Shown here piece by piece: positions 25,474 to 32,748 of a stretch of DNA of 41,940 nucleotides (its first letter is position 1; each line of letters begins with the position of its first letter). The stretch covers positions 1 through 41,940 of the forward strand of contig CAZFQG010000029.1 in assembly GCA_964520785.1 (NCBI GenBank). The letters run 5' to 3'. The DNA is from CAZFQG01 sp964520785 (GTDB taxonomy: Bacteria; Planctomycetota; Planctomycetia; Pirellulales; Thermoguttaceae). The position numbers and the translations under genes are program-made. The notes under the pieces were generated by a model that saw nothing but the letters and a program-made list of their open reading frames with translations, did no database searches and had not been told where the DNA came from.

Positions 25474-26421
25474 TCAGTTGCTTAAGAGTTCCTCCATTTT
25501 TCGTACGAGATTCTTGACCGCGCCGATACTGCGGTCAAGCCCGGACTTCTCCTGGGGGTTCAAGGCGACCTCCATGATCCGTTCGACTCCGCCGTTGCCA
25601 AGCACCACCGGGACCCCAACGAAATACCCCCCCACGCCGTACTCTTTGTCGCAATAGGCGGCACATGGAACCACGCGTTTCTTGTCGCGGACGACGGCTT
25701 CTACCATTTGCGCCGTCGCGGCGGCCGGGGCGAAATAGGCGCTCGACGTCTTCACCAATCCTACGATTTCGGCCCCCCCCTGCCGGGTCCGCTCGATGAT
25801 CCGCTCCAGGCGGTCGGCTTCCACCAATTGGGAGACCGGAATGCCCCCTACGGAGGCACAACTGACCAGCGGCACCATCGTGTCGCCGTGTCCTCCCAAT
25901 AGCATCGCCGAAACATCCTCCACGCTCACGCCCAGCTCCATCGCGACGAACGCGCGGAAACGGGCGGCGTCGAGAATGCCCGCCTGACCGATCACCCGGT
26001 TCGGCGAAAACCCTGTCACGCGCCACATCTGGTAGGTCATCGCGTCGAGAGGGTTCGAGACGACGATGACGATAGCCTCTGGAGACGTCTCTTTAACGCG
26101 TTCGGCGACCGAGGTGACGATCCGGGCGTTTGTCTGAAGGAGGTCGTCCCGGCTCATACCCGGCTTTCGTGGGATTCCCGCGGTCATCACCACGATGTCG
26201 CTCATCGCGGTGTCGGCGTAGTCGGTCGTCCCTTGAATGTCCGAGTCGAACCCCATCACCGGAGAAGCCTGCCTCAAATCGAGCGCCTTCCCCTGGGGCA
26301 TGGTCTGCGTCTGCGGAATGTCCAAAAGTACGATGTCCCCTAACTCCGCCGCCGCGCACCAATGCGCCGTTGTCGAACCGACGAACCCAGACCCAATAAT
26401 CGAGATTTTTGCGCGTTTCAA
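25474..26421 (-). CDS. mdh: Malate dehydrogenase (LDH-like type)
   Basis: A 315-residue NAD-dependent malate dehydrogenase of the LDH-like group. The NAD-binding GSGFVG is at 10-15, the substrate-binding arginine loop AGIPRKPGMSR at 81-91 (Arg85 and Arg91), and the catalytic histidine at His178 in GGHGDTMVP. The IPRKPGMSR sequence, with Arg at the specificity position, indicates malate rather than lactate. It interconverts malate and oxaloacetate in the citric acid cycle. The start codon is TTG at 26421, supported by GGGAG eight bases upstream; there is no better in-frame ATG. It is transcribed away from the riboswitch region. Confidence 0.95.
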   Translation of the reverse strand: MKRAKISIIGSGFVGSTTAHWCAAAELGDIVLLDIPQTQTMPQGKALDLRQASPVMGFDSDIQGTTDYADTAMSDIVVMTAGIPRKPGMSRDDLLQTNARIVTSVAERVKETSPEAIVIVVSNPLDAMTYQMWRVTGFSPNRVIGQAGILDAARFRAFVAMELGVSVEDVSAMLLGGHGDTMVPLVSCASVGGIPVSQLVEADRLERIIERTRQGGAEIVGLVKTSSAYFAPAAATAQMVEAVVRDKKRVVPCAAYCDKEYGVGGYFVGVPVVLGNGGVERIMEVALNPQEKSGLDRSIGAVKNLVRKMEELLSN

Positions 26422-26488
26422 CTTATATTCTCCCAGTTACGCTCATTTAATAAAGGCAAGCCGAATAGTCTCACGAATGCAAGCACCC

Positions 26489-26543
26489 CAGTCAAGGTCC
26501 ACCAGTCAAGGTCCACCAGTCAAGGTCCACCAGTCAAGGCCCA
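26489..26543. repeat. 14-bp tandem repeat, almost four copies
   Basis: The unit CAGTCAAGGTCCAC occurs at 26489, 26503 and 26517 without change, and a fourth copy at 26531 differs near its end. The unit is far too short, and lacks spacers, for a CRISPR. It lies in the 613-base gap between the divergent mdh and PEP-CTERM genes, upstream of the riboswitch promoter. Such short minisatellites are common products of slippage. Confidence 0.9.
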
Positions 26544-26633
26544 TCGCCACCCCCTTTTTCCACACCAGATCCTCCCCGAAACGAGCCGACCCCGTACTTC
26601 GCGGTTCACCCGGTTTCTCCTTCTTTCCCCCGC

Positions 26634-26662
26634 TTGACAACGCCGGCTTCGCGAAGGATACT
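26634..26662 (+). promoter_or_regulatory. Sigma-70-type promoter of the cobalamin-riboswitch transcript
   Basis: A perfect TTGACA (26634-26639) is separated by exactly 17 bases from GATACT (26657-26662), four of six matches to TATAAT. Transcription would start near 26669, a few bases before the first riboswitch stem. Confidence 0.7.
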
Positions 26663-26675
26663 CACGCTTACTAGA

Positions 26676-26868
26676 GTGCGCAGGTGGTCGGCGCCTTCTG
26701 CTGGAAGGGTCGACAATCAGGGAACCTGGTGTAAATCCGGGACGGTCCCCGCCGCCGTAACCGAGCGCGTGCGCCTCGTTCGACTCTCTTGCCATTGTCG
26801 CTGGAAAACGCGATGAGAAGGCCGGACGAAGGTGGCTCGGAAGTCAGAAGACCTGCCGGCGCAACCAA
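26676..26868 (+). ncRNA. Cobalamin (AdoCbl-type) riboswitch
   Basis: All the conserved blocks of a cobalamin riboswitch occur in order. There is an AGGT-containing 5' strand near 26682. The core AGGGAACCTGGTGTAAATCC and CGGTCCCCGCCGCCGTAA lie at 26719-26760. GCCATTG is at 26791, GAAGGCCGG at 26817, and a perfect B12 box AGTCAGAAGACCTGCCG at 26842-26858. It binds a cobalamin and normally lowers expression of the gene downstream when B12 is plentiful. A promoter lies directly upstream and an intrinsic terminator follows, so control is probably by premature termination. The gene controlled is the PEP-CTERM protein at 27035, not a known transporter or B12-synthesis gene. Confidence 0.93.
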
Positions 26869-26900
26869 CGGCGACCTTCCGCGTGGGACGGAAGCCGCCC

Positions 26901-26935
26901 AAACCGCCCGCCGACGCGGGCAGCGTGGTTTTTTT
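26901..26935 (+). terminator. Intrinsic terminator of the riboswitch leader
   Basis: GCCCGC-CGAC-GCGGGC (26906-26921) forms a perfect 6-bp hairpin, framed by AAACC and GGTTT that can extend the stem past a five-base bulge. A run of seven T (26929-26935) follows. It lies 33 bases after the riboswitch and about 100 bases before the start codon, the expected place for the expression platform. Confidence 0.75.
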
Positions 26936-27034
26936 CCTATTTCGCCCTCCGGCCGGCCCTGCGCGCCGTGGTCCGAACGGAAAAAGCCCGCTTCATCCTC
27001 CGTTCTTCCGCCCCCCTTTTTTAGGAGTAGACTC

Positions 27035-28024
27035 ATGTTTTCTCGCCGTGTCCCGTTGGGATTCGCCCTGTCCGCCTGCGCGATCCTCGCCGCGCCAGCC
27101 TCCGCCGCGTTCACCCCGGCCGCGGGTTACCAGGCCGCCGAACTCTATTCTTCCGCCGGAACCTTCACGACCCTCGGCGGCTTGAGCACGTACGCGGGGA
27201 GCCTCTATTTCGGCCAATTCACCGAGATCAAGGCGCTCGATTTTTCCACAGGTGTCGCTCACCTCGTCGGCACGGTCCCCTCGAACGCCGGAAACGCGCT
27301 CGTCCAGGTCAACCCGGCCGACGGCTCCGTCTACACCGCCTTCGGAACGAGTTACAACGCTCCCTACATTCACAAGATGGGTCCGCTCGTCGACGGCGCG
27401 TTCGTCGAACAACTCGCCATGGGGGGCATCTACGACGCGGCCGTAAACAATACCGGCGACCTCTTCCTCGTCGCCAATCCGGACGTCGACGGCGATACCG
27501 TACCCGACGGAAGTGGCATCTTCCAATACGATTGGTCGGACGGCTCCACGGCGGCGATCGCTCATATCGGAGGGTCGACCGGCGGTCTGGCCTTTGACGC
27601 CGACGGCAACCTTTATTGTTCCGCATATGATGAAGGCAAGGTCTATCGGTTCGCCGCGAGTTCTGTCGCCGCGGGAGGGTTGACCCTCGGCGACGCGGAC
27701 GGCTCGCTCGACCTGGCTTCTCCCGGCTTCCTCGCCTTCGACGACGCCGGAAACCTCTTCGCGACGAACCTGGACGCCACATGGACGACCCATATCGGCC
27801 TGTACGATTTCGCGAATAACGCGAAGCTCGCCGACATCGCCGTCGGCGGCGGAAAACTCGTTTACTCCGACGGCACCCTCTACACGATCGATACCGACTG
27901 GACCACCTACTCCAGCACCCTCCAAGCCGTCCGCCCCATACCGGAACCGGCGACGTTCCCGGCGATCTGCATCGCGGCCGCGGCGGTCGGTCTCCTTCGT
28001 CGTCGCCGACCCAATGGGGCCTAA
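27035..28024 (+). CDS. PEP-CTERM surface protein, beta-propeller-like, under B12 riboswitch control
   Basis: The ATG at 27035 has AGGAG at an optimal distance; an in-frame extension to 26789 would run through the riboswitch and is rejected. The 329-residue product has a signal peptide (about 1-24, ending ASA), a secreted body and a PEP-CTERM tail (PEPATFPAICIAAAAVGLLRRRR), so it is exported and processed by an exosortase-type system. The body has repeated short beta motifs with Gly, Asp and hydrophobic strands (GLAFDADGNLYCSAYDEGKVYRF, FLAFDDAGNLFATNLD, KLVYSDGTLYTI), as in NHL/YncE-type propellers. A role in B12 binding or uptake is inferred from the riboswitch and from the propeller fold of the Bacteroides protein BtuG; no cobalamin motif can be read directly. 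Confidence 0.85.
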   Translation: MFSRRVPLGFALSACAILAAPASAAFTPAAGYQAAELYSSAGTFTTLGGLSTYAGSLYFGQFTEIKALDFSTGVAHLVGTVPSNAGNALVQVNPADGSVYTAFGTSYNAPYIHKMGPLVDGAFVEQLAMGGIYDAAVNNTGDLFLVANPDVDGDTVPDGSGIFQYDWSDGSTAAIAHIGGSTGGLAFDADGNLYCSAYDEGKVYRFAASSVAAGGLTLGDADGSLDLASPGFLAFDDAGNLFATNLDATWTTHIGLYDFANNAKLADIAVGGGKLVYSDGTLYTIDTDWTTYSSTLQAVRPIPEPATFPAICIAAAAVGLLRRRRPNGA

Positions 28025-28031
28025 TCGGCGA

Positions 28032-28051
28032 AATCCCCCTTCGCGGGGATT
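28032..28051 (+). terminator. Hairpin after the PEP-CTERM gene
   Basis: AATCCCC and GGGGATT form a perfect 7-bp stem around a six-base loop, eight bases after the stop codon. No T-run follows, so termination efficiency is uncertain. The rest of the 327-base gap 28025-28351 holds a GGACGG/CCGTCC inverted repeat at 28123-28144 and the promoter listed next. Confidence 0.5.
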
Positions 28052-28245
28052 CAACACGTCGCTTGTTCGGCCGCCGTTTCGCCCCACGGAAGGAACCGAT
28101 TAGTTCATGACCCTCTCGCGGGGGACGGTCCGTTGCGGCCGTCCGTTCGGGGATGGGACGTGACGATGGAATCCGCGATGGCCGGGACTGGCCGGGATCG
28201 AAAGAGGACAACCGAGATGGAAGAAACGCTGGTCCTGTCGGGAAA

Positions 28246-28274
28246 TTGACGCGCGTGGGCGAAGCGTCTACAAT
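28246..28274 (+). promoter_or_regulatory. Sigma-70-type promoter before the Gfo/Idh gene
   Basis: TTGACG (28246-28251) and TACAAT (28269-28274) each match the consensus at five of six bases and are exactly 17 bases apart. The predicted start leaves a leader of about 70 bases before the oxidoreductase ATG. Confidence 0.7.
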
Positions 28275-28351
28275 ATGGCCATCGGCCGGTTCGGCGGAGA
28301 CGGCTCCCCGAACGCGGCCGTTTTGCCCCTTCCGTTCCATCGAGTACTCCC

Positions 28352-29689
28352 ATGCGCCGCTTCCGTCCCACCCGTCGCCAGTTCGTCAAACAAGCGGCCG
28401 CCGCCGTCGCCGTACCTCTGTTTTTCTCCGGGCCGCTTCGTGGCGAGTCGAAGAATGAACGGATCAACGTCGCCGCCATCGGCACGAGCCTGTACCGGGC
28501 CGGAACGTGGGGAAATCCGACCGAGTTCGACGGCCGAGGGGCGACGATCTGGCATCAGGCGGCCGCGTTCGGGAACATGGTGGCGGTCGCGGATGTCAAC
28601 CGGAAGTTCGCCGAGCGGTTCGCATCCACCTACGAGGGGAAGTGCAAGGTCTACACCGACTACCGCGAGATCATCGACCGCGACGACATCCACGCGGTCA
28701 CTATCGGCACGCCGGACCACTGGCACGCGAAGATCGCCGTCGACGCGATGAAATCGGGAAAGGATGTCTACTGCGAGAAACCGCTGACCTTGACCGTCGA
28801 CGAGGGGAAGATTCTCCGCCGAGTCGCCAAGGAGACCGGAGCCGTTTTCCAGGTCGGCACCCAACAGCGCAGCGAGTACGATCTGTGCTTCTTGAAGGCG
28901 GCCGCCCTCATCCGCGGCGGGCGATTGGGAAAGACGATCAAGGCACTCAGCTCGGTCGGTCGGCCCGACTTCATGCGCGCCGGCCAAAGCAAGGGTCCCT
29001 TCGCGACCTCGGCGCCGCCGGAGGAACTCGACTGGGACTTCTGGCTCGGGCAGGCCCCGGTCGTCGAGTATTGCCCAGAGCGTTACTACTACGATTGGCG
29101 CTGGTGGTTCGAGTACTCCGGGGGCCAGGTGACCGACTGGGGCGTCCACCACACCGATATCGCCGTCTGGGCGATGGGCCTGGACGACACCGGCCCGGTC
29201 GAGATCGAAGGGAAGGGGACGTTCCCCGGCGTGAAAGGGGGCTACGACGTGGCCGAGACGTTCGACGTCGATCTCCGCTTCGCCGACGGCCAGGAAATCC
29301 GCCTCTACAGCGGCGAAAACGAATTGATCTTCAGCGGCGAGCGGGGCCGCATCCGCGTCAACCGCGGCGGACTCACCGGCAAGCCGGTCGAGGAGCTTAC
29401 GGAGAAAGACAACCGGGAGCTCGAAGAGATCATGGCGAAGCTCTACGGCGGCAAGACGCCCGGCGATCACATGCGGAACTTCTTCGAGTGCATCCGGGAC
29501 CGCTCCGCCCCGATCGCCAACGTCGCGTCCCACCACCGCGCGGTTACCTGCTGCCACCTCGCCAACATCGCCCTCCGTCTGGGCCGCAAACTGAACTGGG
29601 ACCCGGCGAAGGAGGACTTCGTCGACGACGCCGAAGCCGGCCGGTTCCTGAAACGAGAGCAACGCGCGCCGTACGCGATTGAAGGATGA
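28352..29689 (+). CDS. Tat-exported Gfo/Idh/MocA family oxidoreductase
   Basis: A 445-residue protein with a twin-arginine signal (TRRQFVK at residues 7-13, then a short hydrophobic stretch), as is usual for the many planctomycete members of this family. The Rossmann domain (about 35-160) includes VAVADVNRKFAERFA and the EKPLT motif, and the C-terminal alpha/beta domain has WGVHHTDIAVWAMG. These enzymes oxidise or reduce sugars and related polyols with a tightly bound NAD(P). Export through Tat would allow folding with cofactor before release. Substrate unknown. It has its own promoter and precedes a beta-helix gene by 117 bases on the same strand, suggesting a sugar-polymer pathway. Confidence 0.93.
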   Translation: MRRFRPTRRQFVKQAAAAVAVPLFFSGPLRGESKNERINVAAIGTSLYRAGTWGNPTEFDGRGATIWHQAAAFGNMVAVADVNRKFAERFASTYEGKCKVYTDYREIIDRDDIHAVTIGTPDHWHAKIAVDAMKSGKDVYCEKPLTLTVDEGKILRRVAKETGAVFQVGTQQRSEYDLCFLKAAALIRGGRLGKTIKALSSVGRPDFMRAGQSKGPFATSAPPEELDWDFWLGQAPVVEYCPERYYYDWRWWFEYSGGQVTDWGVHHTDIAVWAMGLDDTGPVEIEGKGTFPGVKGGYDVAETFDVDLRFADGQEIRLYSGENELIFSGERGRIRVNRGGLTGKPVEELTEKDNRELEEIMAKLYGGKTPGDHMRNFFECIRDRSAPIANVASHHRAVTCCHLANIALRLGRKLNWDPAKEDFVDDAEAGRFLKREQRAPYAIEG

Positions 29690-29806
29690 AAAACAAATGG
29701 ACGGACGTCCACCGTAAACGGATACACGTCGCGGTCGCGAGGCACGGCCATTGCTCCCCATGAAAGGGTCAATGTGTTTTCCAGTATTCACTTCACGAGG
29801 AGAAGC

Positions 29807-31804
29807 ATGAATCCCACCTTTGTCCATTTCCGACGATTCTTCCTTGCCATTCCGGCGGCGCTCCTTCTCTGCGGTGGGGCGATTCGCGGCGACGATTCCG
29901 CCGTGAAGAATCAAGTTGTCGCTTCCGAATTCGGATATGACGCTCAAGACGCGACCGATGCGATCCAGACGGCGATCGACTCCGGAGCCGCGAGGGTTGT
30001 CATCGATAAACGGGAAACACCGTGGATCGTCTCAAAGACGATCCGCTTGAAGGGCGACCAGGAGGTGGTTTTCGAGGATGGGGTCGTCGTATTGGCGAAG
30101 GCAGGCGCTTTTCTCGGCGGTGGCGATGCGCTCTTTCTGGCGCAGAACGTGGCGAATCTGACGCTCCGCGGCAAGGCGACGCTCCGAATGCGGAAGGAGG
30201 ACTATTGGAAGCCGCCCTACAAGAAGGCCGAATGGCGGCATGCGCTAAGTCTGCGCGGATGCACGAACGTTCGGGTCTTGGGACTCACGCTCAAGGAAAG
30301 CGGCGGAGACGGCATCTACCTGGGGACCGGTTCGGGGGGAGCCACCAATAAGGACATCGTGATCAAGGACGTCGTCTGCGACGGGAACAACCGGCAGGGA
30401 ATCAGCGTGATTACGGCCGAGAATCTGCTTATCGAGGACACCGTTCTTAAGAACACCCGGGGGACGCCGCCGGCCGCCGGAATCGACTTCGAGCCGAACC
30501 GGCCTTCCGAGCGGCTGGTCAACTGCGTGATGCGGAACTGCGTCGTGGAGGGGAACGCCTACGCGGCGTACGCGTTCTATCTCCGCTTCATGGACGAGAC
30601 CTCCGCGCCGGTCTCGATCCGGATCGAGAATTGCGTCTCGCGGAACAACGAGGGCCCCTCGGTCGCGCTCGGGATGTTCACGCGGCACGATGGTGGCTGT
30701 CTTGAAGGGAAGATCGAATTCGTGGACTGCCGCTTCGAGAAAGACAAGGGAGGCGGTATCGTCATTCGAGACAACGACGCCGAGGGAGTCCACCTACTGT
30801 TCCGGGACTGCCTGATCCGCGACGTCGGCCTATCGGAGGAAAAGAAAGAGACGGCGCCCATCCTGCTGACCTGCGCGACCCTGTCCTCTTACGGGGCCGG
30901 CAACATCACCTTCGAGAACGTCACCGTCGTGGATCCGCTCGACCGCCCCGTCTTCGATTTCGGAGCGATTTCCCCCACGGCGGGCCTGGAAAAAGTAGGC
31001 GGAACGCTCATCCGCGAGTCCGGCGACCGGACCGAGACGTTGGTCCTGGACGAAGCCCTCCTCGATGAATGGTTCCCCATGCGGCGATTCGCCCGAGATT
31101 TCGCCAAACGCGACTGGCGATGGACGAAACCGGCCTCGGCGGAATCCACCGGGGAACCGGGGCCGTTTCCGCGACTTCGCGGGTCCTTCCGTCTGGCGGC
31201 CTACGCGGAGGGAGGAACCGAGGCCGCCGTTCTTATGCTCCCGCAGGAGGTCGGCCGCGGTGAAATCGGCGAGAACCGCGTCCGCGTTACCGGTCCCGAC
31301 GGAAAGGAGGTCCGTGCCGCATGGCGGAAAGAAGGCGACCGGAAACTCCGGCTTACTTTCAATGCCGAAGAGTCGGGCGTCTATACGATCGACTGCCGGC
31401 CGGAATCGACGGGCTTCTCGTTGCGGATCGTAGGGGCGAATGTTCCCGTCTCCCTGGTCGCCGGGAGCGAGGGCCTGAAGATGATCTACCCCGTCGTGAC
31501 GCTTTTCTTCGTCGTCCCCGCCGAAACGGAATGCTTCGCGGTGGGGCTCGCCGGTGCCGGTGCCGAGCGCGTGAAGGGGACGCTCATCGACGCGGAGGGG
31601 AATGTCGTCGAGACCCGTGATGACATCTCCACACCGACTGCGTTCCTCGTCGAGCCGGAGACCCCGCCGGCGGAGACCACGGTTTGGCGACTCAAGCTGG
31701 AAAAACCCTCGCAGGGGGTACTCGAGGATGTCTCGGTTGCGCTGACCGGCGTGCCGCCGCTTTTTGCCCCTACGCCGCAGATGCTCCTGGCTCCGTTGCC
31801 GTAG
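29807..31804 (+). CDS. Secreted right-handed beta-helix protein
   Basis: The ATG at 29807 (MNPTFVHFRRFF) has GAGGAG close upstream; an earlier ATG at 29774 lacks one. The 665-residue product has a signal peptide (about 1-30), then a pectate-lyase-3-like opening (DAQDATDAIQTAIDSGAARVVIDK) and a right-handed parallel beta-helix with repeated NVRVLGLTLKESGGDGIYLG, ENLLIEDTVLKNT and SIRIENCVSRNNEGPSV rungs (about 120-390). The C-terminal 270 residues are beta-rich and lack a recognised domain. Such proteins are often polysaccharide lyases or glycoside hydrolases (for example GH28-like), but the catalytic residues cannot be fixed by eye. Probably acts with the upstream oxidoreductase. Confidence 0.8.
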   Translation: MNPTFVHFRRFFLAIPAALLLCGGAIRGDDSAVKNQVVASEFGYDAQDATDAIQTAIDSGAARVVIDKRETPWIVSKTIRLKGDQEVVFEDGVVVLAKAGAFLGGGDALFLAQNVANLTLRGKATLRMRKEDYWKPPYKKAEWRHALSLRGCTNVRVLGLTLKESGGDGIYLGTGSGGATNKDIVIKDVVCDGNNRQGISVITAENLLIEDTVLKNTRGTPPAAGIDFEPNRPSERLVNCVMRNCVVEGNAYAAYAFYLRFMDETSAPVSIRIENCVSRNNEGPSVALGMFTRHDGGCLEGKIEFVDCRFEKDKGGGIVIRDNDAEGVHLLFRDCLIRDVGLSEEKKETAPILLTCATLSSYGAGNITFENVTVVDPLDRPVFDFGAISPTAGLEKVGGTLIRESGDRTETLVLDEALLDEWFPMRRFARDFAKRDWRWTKPASAESTGEPGPFPRLRGSFRLAAYAEGGTEAAVLMLPQEVGRGEIGENRVRVTGPDGKEVRAAWRKEGDRKLRLTFNAEESGVYTIDCRPESTGFSLRIVGANVPVSLVAGSEGLKMIYPVVTLFFVVPAETECFAVGLAGAGAERVKGTLIDAEGNVVETRDDISTPTAFLVEPETPPAETTVWRLKLEKPSQGVLEDVSVALTGVPPLFAPTPQMLLAPLP

Positions 31805-31872
31805 GGCCGGCTGAGAATATCCAAACGATCGGGATCGTCGACAATATTCGCGAAGACGCCTGGGTGTCGGTC

Positions 31873-31901
31873 TTGAACCGTTTGGGGCAATGTGGCATAA
31901 T
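31873..31901 (+). promoter_or_regulatory. Sigma-70-type promoter before cas5c
   Basis: TTGAAC (31873-31878) lies exactly 17 bases before CATAAT (31896-31901), a five-of-six -10 box. It falls in the 155-base gap between the beta-helix stop and the cas5c start, about 50 bases before the start codon. It indicates that the cas genes are an independent transcript beginning with cas5c. Confidence 0.6.
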
Positions 31902-31959
31902 ACACGTTTTGACACGCTTCTTGCTCATACTCGGGGTCCTGAGTAGCACCACCGAGGGG

Positions 31960-32748
31960 ATGGGGCTGGTGTCCGAGCGTTTATTCGGGAGTCAAGGGAA
32001 AGGAATCGTGGAACCGGACGTTCACGTTTTGGAGACTTGGGGCGATTACGCCTGTTATACCTCGCCGATGACCAAGGCGGAGCGCTTCAGCTACGCGTGC
32101 CCGACGCCATCCGCGGTTCGGGGGGTTTTCGACGCGATTTACGTCAAGCCGGGGGTGTTTCGATGGCAGGTACTGCGCGTCGAGATTCTCAACCCGATCC
32201 GGTACATCTCATTCCGACGGAATGAGGTGAAGGAGAAGATTTCGGTCGTGAACGCGGGGAGGTGGATGTCCGGAAAAGGGGCGTTCGAACCAATGCTCGC
32301 CGACGCAAGCCACCGGCTGATAGGAACTGCCAGCCGCGGTCGGACCCAGCGCCAGACGATGGCGCTTCGCGACGTGCGTTATCGATTTCACGCGGCGATC
32401 ATCCCCTGGAAGGGTTCGGGCCGCCGCGCCAAGGGTTATGACGCGGTTTTCCGCCGCCGTGCTTCCGTGGGAAAGTGTCTTTTCCAGCCTTGTTTCGGCC
32501 TGCGCGAGTTCCCGTGTTTCTTCCGTCTGGTCTCGGGCGGTGAGAGGCCGGACCCGCCGGAAGACGTTAACACCGATCTGGGGTGGATGCTCTACGACGT
32601 CTTCGACCTCTCTCAGCCGGGTGACGCGACGGCTTCCCCCTCGATCAGTGTCTTTCGCGCCGTCATCCGAAACGGCGTCTTGGATGTTCCACCTTATGAG
32701 GACCCTTGCGTTCGGAAACACGTTCTTCCGGGAGACGCCGATGCTTGA
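31960..32748 (+). CDS. cas5c: Type I-C CRISPR-associated protein Cas5c (Cas5d)
   Basis: A 262-residue Cas5 of the I-C type. Recognition rests on VHVLETWGDYACYTSP, AERFSYACPTPSAVRG and FDAIYVKPGVFRW, then NPIRYISFRRNEV, all in the order of the family (GDYALFTRPE, VERVSYxxxTPSAARGxLEAIYWKP, LNPIxFxxxRRNEV). In type I-C this protein replaces Cas6: it cuts the precursor crRNA and holds the 5' handle in the effector complex. The start is taken as ATG 31960 close behind GAGGGG; a GTG three codons later has better spacing. A longer frame to 31684 runs through the promoter and the beta-helix gene and is rejected. Its stop overlaps the cas8c start by eight bases. No cas3 lies upstream. Confidence 0.93.
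   Translation: MGLVSERLFGSQGKGIVEPDVHVLETWGDYACYTSPMTKAERFSYACPTPSAVRGVFDAIYVKPGVFRWQVLRVEILNPIRYISFRRNEVKEKISVVNAGRWMSGKGAFEPMLADASHRLIGTASRGRTQRQTMALRDVRYRFHAAIIPWKGSGRRAKGYDAVFRRRASVGKCLFQPCFGLREFPCFFRLVSGGERPDPPEDVNTDLGWMLYDVFDLSQPGDATASPSISVFRAVIRNGVLDVPPYEDPCVRKHVLPGDADA

Noticed and set aside
26489..26543. Possible CRISPR array to serve the cas genes
   Set aside because: The 14-bp units are directly adjacent with no spacers and too short for a type I-C repeat of about 32 bases.
26789..27034. N-terminal extension of the PEP-CTERM protein
   Set aside because: It would translate the riboswitch and its terminator; the ATG at 27035 has an AGGAG site and directly begins a signal peptide.
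26671..27114. 147-codon minus-strand frame over the riboswitch
   Set aside because: It is antisense to a structured RNA and to the PEP-CTERM start, with no family resemblance.
31907..31940. Second TTGACA downstream of the cas promoter
   Set aside because: No acceptable -10 box occurs 16-18 bases later, so it is not offered as a promoter.
31684..31959. N-terminal extension of cas5c
   Set aside because: The extension overlaps the end of the beta-helix gene and the promoter, and the Cas5 similarity begins after residue 15 from ATG 31960.
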